The notes beneath the pieces were generated by a model that worked only from the letters and a program-made list of their open reading frames with translations, searched no databases and was not told where the DNA came from. DNA of 64,000 nucleotides from Dioscorea cayenensis subsp. rotundata (taxonomy: Eukaryota > Streptophyta > Magnoliopsida > Dioscoreales > Dioscoreaceae): positions 20,496,461 to 20,560,460 of the forward strand of contig NC_052481.1 of the NCBI RefSeq assembly GCF_009730915.1, written 5' to 3'. Shown here piece after piece: positions 12,696-22,992 of this stretch (the stretch's first letter is position 1; each line of letters opens with the position of its first letter). The translations under genes were made by a program, and so were the position numbers.

Positions 12696-13009
12696 TAAAT
12701 ATGTAAAAATAGAGTCATACTTTTCTTACATGCATTGTAATTAACTCACTAATAATTTTTTTAAATTATTTTTTCTTACAAAATATGAGTAACCATATTT
12801 CAAATGTGTGTGTATAGACATGAAGATACTACTTCATCACACTTGTACTTTCACATTCAAACTTATTTCTTTGATAGAAGGCACAAGTACTCTGCATAGA
12901 GGACATGGTGTCAATAAAATAAAAGGGTGGTTAGCAACTCACTAATAATCTTTTATTAAAACAAAATCACATAAATAATTATCTATAGTCCTCCTTGCCG
13001 ATGGATAGT

Positions 13010-13216
13010 GGATACGGACATTATTCATTAAATAATACATTGAATAATATTGCATGAACGAAGGTGCAAGTTTGTACATATGCCTACGTGCTAAAAAATG
13101 ATTTGGTTGAACATAATTATGATTTAATTAATTTGTACGAGATTTCTTACAAATTGGAACCAAATTAAATTTATAAATTCCAAAATATACATATTTATAA
13201 GAAAGAAAATCTCATG

Positions 13217-13249
<33 letters not shown>

Positions 13250-13345
13250 TCTTTTTTCTAGAAACATAAGAAAAATTAAATCTTAACTATTAAATTTTAT
13301 TTCTTAATTATTCTAAACAACTTCTATCCGCACAACCAAGCATAC
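13010..13345 (+). repeat. Upstream region shared by glycosyltransferase copies 1 and 2
   Basis: This stretch is homologous to 15890-16055 plus 16680-16790. Shared blocks include ATACGGACATTATT, GATTTAATTAATTTGTA, GAGATTTCTTACAAA and ACCAAATTAAATTTATAAAT. Tandem duplication therefore included promoter DNA. The copy-2 version is interrupted by a MITE. No comparable sequence is seen upstream of copy 3. The rest of 12701-13711 is AT-rich and holds no gene. Confidence 0.75.
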
Positions 13346-13711
13346 CTCATATTATTATTATTATTATTATCACACTCAACTGATCAAAACCAGTCAAATT
13401 CAATCCTTTATATTGAAACAAAAAATATATTAATTAAGACCATTTTTTCTCACACAAATAAATAAAAATAACAAAAAAATTAAACAGAATTAGCTCGCAT
13501 ACCTCTGTTCCATTATATGCGTCTATGACAAAAAAACAATAAAATAATAAAATTTAAATTAAACAAAATAAATAAATAAAGGAAATTCCATTTTTATCCC
13601 ACGCTTTCTCCATGCCCACTGCACCCACTTCCTCCTCACTATAAAGCCATAAGCCCACCCAATCATCATCATCATCATCATCATCGTTACAATAAAGAAG
13701 CACAAATCTCG

Positions 13712-14245
13712 ATGCGAATCACCGGAGATCAAGTGGCACGGCGGCGCCTCCACAAGGCAATCCTCCTCCTCGCCGCAGTGACCCTCCCATGCACTCTCCT
13801 CTACCTCAGCCCCACGCCATCCACCACCTGGTTCCTCCTCTCCAACCCCTCTCAGCCGATTACCCCCTCCTCCTCCTCCTCCTCTCAAGACCTCCGGCAA
13901 GTTCTCAAGGCCGCGGCCATGGCGGACAAGAAGACGGTGATTTTAACGATGGTGAACTCTGCTTGGATATCACCGGGTTCGGTGATGGATTTGTTCATGG
14001 AGAGCTTCAAGCTTGGGAATGGGACGAGTGAGTTGTTGGATCATTTGGTGTTGGTGGCCATGGATGAGAAGGGTTACGTGAGGTGCATGCAGGTGCACAA
14101 CCACTGTTTCGCGTTGACCACTGAAGGCGTTGACTTTTCAGAGCAGAAGAACTTCATGTCCGGTGGTTACTTGAAGATGATGTGGAGAAGGCTTGAGTTT
14201 CTTGGAACTATTCTTAACTTGGGCTTTGACTTCATCTTCTCAGTA

Positions 14246-14310
<65 letters not shown>

Positions 14311-15638
14311 GAGTTTAGTAATTAGGTAGGATAAAATGAGCGTTCATTTCAAGCACAATGAGGATACGTGCAAGTGTGGTGAGAGTTTATTAATGAATTT
14401 GGTTTATTTATTTTTGAAAAAAGAAAAAGTATGGTGAGGGATTAACTATATATTTTGTGTATGTCCTTGATATATCATTGTCTATATTTTAATGGAAATA
14501 AATTTTACTGGCCTGTGTTTTTTAAAAAAAAAAAAAGAAGAAAAGAAATAAATACATGAGGGATCTAAAAAAAACTTTTTAATTAAAATTAATTTGGAGT
14601 TTAGTGAATCAATTATTATTATTATTGTTGTTGTTGTTTATTTATTTATTTATTTATTATGGTTATATGAATTACCTGATTGGATTTAAGAGTTCTGTAA
14701 TTGTTAGCTTGTTAGATTATTAGAAAACTAAGGGAAGGAATTCAAGTGGCATGTGCTCCTCAAAAGTTAGATTATTAAAAAAAATCTATTTTTATTTTTG
14801 AATTTAATTAATTATTTTCATTAGGCATCTTGTGAAAGTATAAATATTTTATTTTTATTCAAGGTTCTAGATTAATTTTGGGTAAAACCTCTCTATGTTA
14901 TAATACTTTGTTTTTATTATTATAATTAGACTAATTCTCTTTATTTGACACCATTAATCTTCTTTCAATGAGAGTGTCTTTATTTTAATTGATTTATTAA
15001 TTATTCATTGGAGTTTATATACACAAGTGTTTATGCATGCAAGAATTTCTCATGAAACCTTTAATTTTAATGACCAAATAAGTTAATTAAATTGTTATAT
15101 ATTAAAATAACTATTTGCTTTTAACTTCTTTTAACAGGACGCTGATATAATGTGGTTAAGAAATCCTTTGCTACATTTCTATTCAGATGGAGATATTCAA
15201 TTTTCTTGTGATAGATTTAGTGGCTTTTCAGAGGACATGAACAACGTTGCAAATACTGGTTTTTATTATGTCAAATCCAACAACAAGACCATAAATTTTT
15301 ACAAGTATTGGTATTCATCAAGAGTTAATTATTCTCGGCATCATGATCAAGATGTTTTTAATTTTATCAAAAAAGACTCATACGCAAGAGAATTAGGGGT
15401 AAAATTTAAATTTCTTGATACGGTTAATTTCGGTGGATTTTGTCAACCCAGCAAAGATTTCAACCAGGTTTGTACTATGCATGCTAATTGTTGTATTGGC
15501 TTGAGCCGGAAAATACATGACCTTGGTTTGGTGCTTGATGATTGGAGGAAGTATATGAGGATGAGTTCAGAGGAAAGACAAACTCAAAGAATGTCTTGGG
15601 GTGCGCCGAAAAATTGTAGTCTCGCTCCACTTGGTTAG
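13712..15638 (+). CDS. Glycosyltransferase-like protein, PF03407 type (At4g15970-like), tandem copy 1
   Basis: Two exons, 13712-14242 and 15138-15638, joined in phase 0 across a GT-AG intron, give 343 residues. This is the usual size for plant nucleotide-diphospho-sugar transferase-like proteins. Residues about 16-33 form a single hydrophobic anchor (ILLLAAVTLPCTLLYL), so a type II Golgi membrane protein is likely. The catalytic region has AMADKKTVILTMVNSAW, HCFALTTEGVDFSE and, right at the exon junction, FIFSDADIMW with the metal-binding DxD. FGGFCQPSKDF and CTMHANCCIGL close the domain. A family-conserved PNGGF reads ANTGF here. The donor sugar and acceptor are unknown. The start is supported by the same start context in all three copies. 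Confidence 0.88.
14248..14309 (+). repeat. (TTA)n microsatellite just inside the copy-1 intron
   Basis: About twenty TTA/ATT triplets begin five bases after the 5' splice site GT at 14243. A shorter version sits at the same place in copy 3 (about 21556-21582) but not in copy 2. Confidence 0.93.
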
Positions 15639-16087
15639 CATGCTTGTTGTTTTATAGGATTGTTGTGTGAATTTTTTAAAAAAAAATTATATATGAATAA
15701 TCAAGAGGATTTGATGAACATCCGATTTGTATTTTAATAGTTTTGTGTTGATTAAGATTGTTAAGATGGACATGTACTCAAGCAATTGCAAGTTGAAAAA
15801 AATAAATAATAAAATATCTCTTGGATGTATGGATTTCAGTAAAATTATTCAAAATATCTAATTATCAAAATAATAGTTAGCTAGAGGAATACGGACATTA
15901 TTACATTAAATAGTGTTACATGGATGAAGGTACGTACATGCACATATATATACGTGTTAGGAAATGAGTTGGTCGAACTGAACATTCTTCTGATTTAATT
16001 AATTTGTAAGAGATTTCTTACAAAAATGGCACCAAATTAAATTTATAAATTCTAATATATATATATATATATAGGGATAAGTCTTTT

Positions 16088-16654
16088 AGGGAGGTCCCCA
16101 TAATCCATATCTGGGGATGTCTAATGTTGCAGCCTTAGATTCTTCAACATCAACAAAATTCAAACTTTGATTCATATAAACAAGTGCATCAACCAATTAA
16201 CAAAAAAAAAATAACAAAAAATAAAGCCCATCTTTATAGCAACAATCTCCATCTAATAACATTCTGATTTTCACGATAAACATTTCGTCAATACCGAATC
16301 AAATGAAATATTATTCAATCTCGAAATTAACAGCATTTCAAGAACAAATTAACACTCAAATCAATCAGAAAAACGAATGAGAGGAAGGAATCGGTTGAAT
16401 GAGAGGAAGGAATCGATTGATCTATAGAGAGATGGATCTAAACCTTTAACACGAGAGACGATGGGGCGTTGGTGGAGACGGGGGAGAAGGCGTTGGTGGA
16501 GACGGAGACAGTGGATGCTGTGGAGGCGTTTGTGGAGATAGGGACATGTGGTTTTGGTAAAGAGAATTTCAGTGTGGTTTTGGGGGGAGCCGTTAGATCA
16601 AATGATCTAACGGCTCCTAGTTACATCCCAGATATGAATTCTGGGGACATCCCT
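16088..16654. mobile_element. MITE-like element inserted in the copy-2 promoter
   Basis: The left end AGGGAGGTCCCCATAATCC is matched by the inverse complement of the right end, AGGGATGTCCCCAGAATTC. The similarity continues inward through CATATCTGGG for about 35 bp. The flanks continue the sequence homologous to the copy-1 promoter, so the block is an insertion. An inner palindrome (GATCAAATGATC) lies near 16595. No transposase. The superfamily is not assignable because the target duplication is obscured by flanking TA repeats. The open frame at 16469-16681 is not a gene. Confidence 0.7.
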
Positions 16655-16979
16655 AGAAGATATATATATATATATATATAAGTTTGTTTTTAAATCATCT
16701 TCAAAGATCTGGAAAGAAAATCTTAATTAGCTACATTTAAATTTTTTTCTTAATTATTCTAAACTAATTCTATCCACTTAACAAAGCATATCCCATACAT
16801 ATTTATATTTTATTTTTAAAATACTATATATATATATCCCCATACTCTAAACTAAATCAAAATCAAAATTTTCAAAAAAATAAATAAATAACACTCAAGA
16901 TCACATTATCACTATAAAACCTCAGACCATCAACCACCACCGCCCACCACCACAACAAAAACAACAAGCACGAATCTCA

Positions 16980-19059
16980 ATGCAGTTCACCGGAGATGCC
17001 AAAGAACTCCGGAGGATCCTGCCGGTGATTCTCCTCCTCGCCGCGGTCACCATCCCTTGCACACTCTTCTACCTTTCCGTCAGCCCGGGCACCACCTTCA
17101 ACTCCCTCTCCAAGCTCTTTCCGACCACACAAACCTCATGGAAGGAGGAGCTCCGGCGAGTCATGAGCGCGGCGGCGATGGGTGACGAGAAGAAGACGGT
17201 GATCATAACGATGGTGAACTCGGCGTGGATGGCACCGGGTTCTATGATGGACTTATTCATGGAGAGTTTGAAGATTGGGAATGGAACAAGAGAGTTATTG
17301 AATCATTTGGTGGTGGTGGCCATGGATGAGAAGGGGTACGTGAGATGCATGGAAATGCATGGGCCATTGCTTCGCGTTGACCACTGAGGGGGTTGACTTT
17401 TCAGAACAGAAGAACTACATGACCGCTGACTATTTGAAGCTGACGTGGAGGAGGATTGAGTTCCTTGGAACTGTGCTTGAGTTGGGTTTTAGCTATATTC
17501 TCACGGTATGCTTGCATGCTTTTGTTTATTTATTTATCAACTTTTATGAGAGTTTTTGGTTCTATGTGTTTTGAATTATATTATCATGTTGTGAATTGAT
17601 GATATTGTTTTTAAGATGTTTAGTTTGTAAAAATAAGAATTGGAGTGTAGTTTGTGTGTTCATTTTTCATTATATGCTCTTGTTTATGGTTTATTTATGC
17701 TTTTGTGTGTTGATTTATTTATTTATTGCTGAGAACTTGAGAGGATGGCTCATATAGTGGTAAAATTTAGATTCTTTTTTAAATCATATTATGATTGTAT
17801 GTGAGTTCATTCTTTTATGTTTTTATGTTTTGATTTAGTTTTATTTTTTATTTTTATGAAAGTTTTTAGTAGCACGTGGAGAAGTTGGTTATATATTTTT
17901 ATGATTTAGGTTTTAAATCTTATATATAAGGATATTGATAATTGATGATAATTTTTTTTAGAAGTTAAGCTGTAAAAATTATTTTTTTTAATAAAAAAAT
18001 AATTTGGAGTTTAGAGAAGGAAGTATTTGTACTTTATATTATATTTTTTTATATTCTTTTTGTTTTTATGGTTATATGAATTACATGCTTAGATTTTGAG
18101 TTCTGTAATTGTTAACTTAGATTATTAGAAAACTAGGGGAAGGAATTCAAGTGGCATGAGCTCCTAAAAAGTTAGACTATTTTTGTAATAATAGATTAAA
18201 CAAAAATATCTGCTTTGATTTTTGAATTTAATTAATTATTTTTCATTAGGTATATTGTGAAAGTATAAATATTTTATTTTTATTCAAGGTTCTAGATTAA
18301 TTTTGGGTAAAACCTCTCTATGTTATAATACTTTATTTTTATTATTATAATTAGAGTAATTCTCTTTATTTGACACCATTAATCTTCTTTCCATGAGAGT
18401 GTCTTTATTTTAATTAATTTATTAATTATTCATTGGAGTTTATATACACAACTGCTCATGCATGCAAAAATTTCTCATGAAACCTTTTGAATGACCAAAT
18501 AAGTTAATTAAATTGTTATTTATTAAAATAACTATTTGTTTTTAACTTCTTTTAACAGGATGCTGATATAATGTGGTTCAGAAATCCTTTGCTACATTTC
18601 TATGCAGATGGAGATATTCAATTGTCTTGTGATAGTTTTAGGGACAATTCAGAGAACATGAACAACGTTGCAAATACTGGTTTTCATTATGCCAAATCCA
18701 ACAATAAGACCATAAATTTTTGCAAGTATTGGTATTCATCAAAAGGTAATTATTCTGGGTATCATGATCAAGATGTTTTGAATTTCATCAAGAAGGACTC
18801 ATACACAAGAGAATTAGGAGTGAAAATCAAATTTCTGGATACTGTTAATTTCGGTGGATTCTGTCAACCTAGCAAAGATTTCAACCAGGTTTGTACTATG
18901 CATGCTAATTGTTGTATTGGCTTGAACCGGAAAATACATGACCTTGGTTTGGTGCTTGATGATTGGAGGAAGTATATAAGGATGAGTTCAGAGGAAAGAC
19001 AAACTCAGAGAATGTCTTGGAGTGTACCGAAGGAGTGTAGTTTTGCGCCGATTAATTAA
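16980..19059 (+). pseudogene. Glycosyltransferase-like protein, tandem copy 2, one-base frameshift in exon 1
   Basis: Exon 1 is 16980-17505 and exon 2 is 18559-19059, with the same anchor, DxD (DADIMW) and C-terminal motifs as the neighbours. Exon 1 breaks after residue 126: the run GGG at 17361-17363 has one base more than needed. With GG the frame would read on through the HCFALTTEGVDFSE motif into an intact remainder; as written it stops at 17387. Both splice sites look normal and exon 2 is fully open, with ANTGF in place of PNGGF as in copy 1. This is either a very young pseudogene or an assembly error. The MITE at 16088-16654 lies about 330 bp upstream. Confidence 0.82.
18096..18558 (+). 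repeat. 3' intron half nearly identical to copy 1
   Basis: This stretch matches 14690-15137 in the copy-1 intron with few changes. Shared blocks include GGAAGGAATTCAAGTGGCAT, AAGGTTCTAGATTAATTTTG and GAGTGTCTTTATTTTAATT. The copy-3 intron has nothing comparable. Confidence 0.85.
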
Positions 19060-19759
19060 AATGTAAGGTGATATGATCTAATTTTTTTTTTTAAATGTTA
19101 TTTATTTATGATTTTTTTATGTAATTAGAATTATATGATTTTAAAGAGAAAAAAAAACCTATATCTTAATAGTTTAGAGTGTATTTGATTAATTATTACA
19201 TGAGAATATATATACCAGCAATCCAGCACAATGCAAATGATTGACTTATTATATAAATACTTGTATTGTTTTGTATTTGATTTTTTTTTATCATGATTAG
19301 TACAAAAAGAATTTAAGAAGTTGTACTGTATTTTATTATTTTTTCATGTTGTGTTTTAAAAAAATGAAAACCAAAAAATATATAAATATTTATAGTTAAA
19401 CCATGCATTTAGATTTTATAATCTCATCCCACCAAGATTTTGCATAAATATTAATTTGTAGATGACATTGGACACTTTTTTCTATATATAAATTTATTTT
19501 TATGTTTATCTACATATTTGCTCCACAATCTCATTAGATGAAACAATTTAAGAAAACTTTCTCAAAAAATCTAATCCATCATATTAAATACATTTAGGGG
19601 TGAGCATAATGAGTTTATATCTAACCTATCAGGTAGCATTTTATTTTAAATTTTTTAAAAATATATTCAAAAAAATATTTTATTATTAACAGACTTCCTG
19701 AGATGCAAGGATCAGAGGAACAAGATATACAGTGAAACTAAGAAAAAAATGTAAAAAAA
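19060..19759. other. AT-rich intergenic DNA
   Basis: This is the 3' flank of copy 2. No gene, repeat array or clear element end is seen. Confidence 0.55.
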
Positions 19760-19762
19760 TAA

Positions 19763-20593
19763 GCCCGTGTTTGATTGGCAACATGGAAAATGGCTGAAAA
19801 AGAAAATTTTTCCATGGAATATTTTTTCATGGAAAATTTTACATGGTAAATGAAAAAATAGTCGTTTGATTGGCATTATTTTTCTAGCTAAAAAAATAAA
19901 AAAATTCTATAGAAAATTTAGATTTTGTTGTTTGATTGCTCTTTTTTTCCACGGAAAATAAAATATTTTCCATGAAAAAAACCTCATTGTTTGATTGCAT
20001 CAATTTTCCTGTAAAAAAATCACATTTTCCATGAATTTTTTTTAAAATCATTAAAATTATAAACAGCGCTACGTGAATTGAATCTTACCATGGGATCTCT
20101 TCACTAACCTGGATAAATTTATTTAAAATATTATCAAGTTATATAATTTATATTTTTTTAAAAAAAATTAAAAGAAAAGGAAAAACTTTTCTTTTAAATT
20201 TTTTTAAAAAAATGTTATTTTAAAATTATAAACAACGCTACGTGGAATTGAATCTTACCGTCAAAACGCCGCGGGATCTGTTCACTGGATAAATTTATTT
20301 AAAATATTATCAAGTTATATAATTTATCTTTTTTTAAAAAAAATTAAAAAAAAAAAGATAAAACTTTTTTTTTAATTTTTAAAAGAAAAGTTATTTTAAA
20401 TATTTCAATCGCAAGTTATTATTTCACCTGTTACGTTTTTTCTGGAAAACTTTTCCCAAGGTGGGAATGAGGAAAAATGGTCACGTGATAGAGCTTATGG
20501 AAAAATTTTCTATGAAAAATTTTAGCAAACAAACATTGGAAAATGACCAGTAAAAATTTTTTCCAGGAGAAAAAAGGGCAATCAAACACAGCC
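19763..20593 (+). mobile_element. PIF/Harbinger-like MITE, copy A (TAA target)
   Basis: The left end GCCCGTGTTTGATTGGCAAC pairs with the right end GGGCAATCAAACACAGCC as an imperfect terminal inverted repeat. Both ends abut TAA (19760-19762, 20594-20596), the trinucleotide target typical of PIF/Harbinger elements. The inside is low-complexity, with many TTTTCCATGG and GGAAAATT words able to fold back. Two related members lie at 27444-27800 and 30419-30893. No coding capacity. Confidence 0.8.
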
Positions 20594-20596
20594 TAA

Positions 20597-21010
20597 AAGT
20601 AAAAAAATTATTTTTTATCCGAATCAATAGGATAAATCAAATAAAATAAACCCACACAAGTTATACACATTACACCAAATTGTTATATATACTACATCCG
20701 TCCCTTATAAATTTATTAGTAATCTAAAATTTATAAAAATTATATTAATTGTTAAAAATTATTTTTATTTAAAACGTAATTTAATATAATATATAATTAA
20801 ATAAGATTTATTAAAAATTATAAACTACCTTAATTATTAAATATAATATTTAATGCTTTATAAAATTCCTAAATTCACTGTAAAATTTAATGTTCCTACC
20901 ATGTGTAGACATCCAACTCAACCTTCCAAATATAAATCATGACCTCTCACGTTTTAAACACAATTAACACAACCCTCATCACCACTATCAACACCAAAGC
21001 ACGAATCTCA
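20597..21010. other. Upstream region of glycosyltransferase copy 3
   Basis: AT-rich. It does not match the shared upstream region of copies 1 and 2, except in the last 25 bases before the ATG (AGCACGAATCTCAATG). No clear TATA box stands out. Confidence 0.5.
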
Positions 21011-22895
21011 ATGCACTCCGACGGAGATCTCGAGACAGTTCAAAGCTGGCGCCGCCGCCTCCTCCCTCCGGCAATCCTGCTCGCCGCCGTCGTCTTACCC
21101 TGCTCTCTCATCTACCTGGCCTCCACCATGGACAACTCATGGCCTCTTCTGACCTCTCTCCCCGCCGGCGTTACTGAAGAAATGAAGCTCCGGCGAGTTC
21201 TCAGCTCCGCTGCCATGGCGGACAATAAGACAGTGATCTTAACGACGGTGAACTCGGCGTGGATTTCACCGGGTTCAGTGCTGGACTTGTTCATGGAGAG
21301 CTTCAAGCTTGGGAATGAAACGAGTGAGTTGTTGGATCATTTGGTGGTGGTGGCCATGGATAAGAAGGGTTACGTGAGGTGCATGCAGGTGCACAAGCAC
21401 TGCTTTGCGTTGACCACTGAAGGCGTTGACTTTTCAGAGCATAAGAACTTCATGTCCGGTGATTACTTGAAGATGATGTGGAGGAGGCTTGAGTTTCTTG
21501 GAACTATTCTTGACTTGGGCTTTGACTTCATCTTCTCAGTATGTTTCTCTTCTGCTTATTATTATTATTATTATTATTATTATGATGAGTTGAGAATTTA
21601 ATAATTAGGTAGGATAAGATGAATGGCACAGTATTAAAATATTAACTTTTATATTTTTTGCTTTTTTTTTTCTGATGTGTCATTGTTCCATATTTTATAA
21701 ATAAAAATAAAAATAAATTAAATTGGCGTATTGAAAAAAAGAAATAGATATAAGAGGGAAGTCACAAAAATACACTTTAAATGATGGGTAGAATTAATAT
21801 TTGATTTAGGGTTGAGAGAGGAATTTTAGGTACATGTGTGTTGAGGATTAACTCGACATCTTATGCATATCCTTAGACTGGACATAGTATGTGAGTTTTA
21901 AAAAAAGAGAAAAAATAAATAAATAAAGGAAAGAAACCACAAAGAAAAAAAATAGATATAAGAGGGAAGTCACAAAAATACACTTTAAATAGTGGGTAGA
22001 ATTAATATTTAATTTAGAGTTGAGAGAGGAATCTTGGGTACATGTGTGTTGAGGATTAATTCGACGTCTTATGCATATCCTTGGACTATCCTTGGACTGA
22101 ATATAGTATGTGAGTTTTAAAAAACAGAGGGGGAAAAAATTAAGAAAAAAAACCACAAAAATATACTTCAAATAGGGATGGAATTAATATTTAAAATAGT
22201 GGGTGGAATTAATATTTGAAATAGGGTTGAATGATCAGAGATTGAGATGACAGGTACTAAACAAATTTGAGCTTTAGTTTTTTATTTTGTGAGTTTGATT
22301 TTGTTGGCTGAAGTATGTGTTTCAGAATATTGTTTTAAGATGATGAATAGAAATTAATGGCTAAGATTATTTAATTGTTTAAATTGTTTTACAGGACACT
22401 GATATAATGTGGTTCAGAAATCCTCTACCACATTTCTATAAAGATGGAGATTTTCAAATAGCATGTGACTATTTTGTGGGCAATCCAAATGACTTAAACA
22501 ATAAACCAAATGGAGGTTTTATGTATGTGAAATCAAACAACAAGACCATAAGTTTTTTCAAGTATTGGTTCAAATCACAAGAAAGGTATCCTGGTGTCAA
22601 TGAACAAGAGGTTTTAAATTTGATCAAGAAGAATGCATTCACAAGAGAATTAGGAGTAAAGATTAGATTTCTTGATACCACCTATTTTGGTGGCTTTTGC
22701 GAACCGAGTAAAGATTTCAATAAAGTTTGTACAATGCATGCTAATTGCTGTATTGGTTTAGGGAGAAAAATTCATGACCTTGTTTTGATGCTCAATGATT
22801 GGGGAAGGTATATGTCAATGAGTCCGGAGGAGAGACAAAGTCAGAGAATGGCTTGGAGTGTGCCGAAGAATTGTAGTCTTGCTTCGCTTGGTTAA
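21011..22895 (+). CDS. Glycosyltransferase-like protein, PF03407 type (At4g15970-like), tandem copy 3
   Basis: Exons 21011-21538 and 22395-22895 join in phase 0 to give 342 residues. An in-frame ATG exists at 20939, but 21011 matches the start context CGAATCTCAATG shared with copy 2, so I prefer it. The N-terminal anchor is LLPPAILLAAVVLPCSLIYL. Motifs are AMADNKTVILTTVNSAW, HCFALTTEGVDFSE, the DxD as DTDIMW across the junction, PNGGFMYVKSNN (the standard family form), FGGFCEPSKDF and CTMHANCCIGL. It is the only copy with the ancestral NGGF motif and an intact frame, so it is the best candidate for the ancestral function. A Golgi glycosyltransferase is likely from family; the substrate is unknown. 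Confidence 0.88.
21744..22135 (+). repeat. Two-fold tandem duplication in the copy-3 intron
   Basis: A block of about 200 bp starting TAGATATAAGAGGGAAGTCA (21744) recurs at 21953, with a period of about 209 bp. It includes ACATGTGTGTTGAGGATTAA and TATGCATATCCTTGGACT. A partial third copy, CACAAAAATATACTTCAAAT, follows near 22155. Confidence 0.85.
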
Positions 22896-22992
22896 AACAA
22901 CTGTGTTTTGTTCTGTTCTTGTTGCAGAAAACCCCATCAATAGAAAATGGAAGAGATTCATCTGAATTTGATAACAGAAACTGCAATGCACT

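Noticed and set aside
13559-13900. Minus-strand frame of 113 residues over glycosyltransferase exon 1
   Set aside because: Shadow of the GC-rich first exon, with low-complexity glycine and methionine runs.
16469-16681. 70-residue open frame upstream of copy 2
   Set aside because: It lies inside the MITE and ends in a TA microsatellite translated as YIYIYI.
20939-21010. Upstream ATG extending glycosyltransferase copy 3 by 24 residues
   Set aside because: The other copies start at the conserved CAATG context. The extension is Thr/Asn-rich and precedes the membrane anchor without family support.
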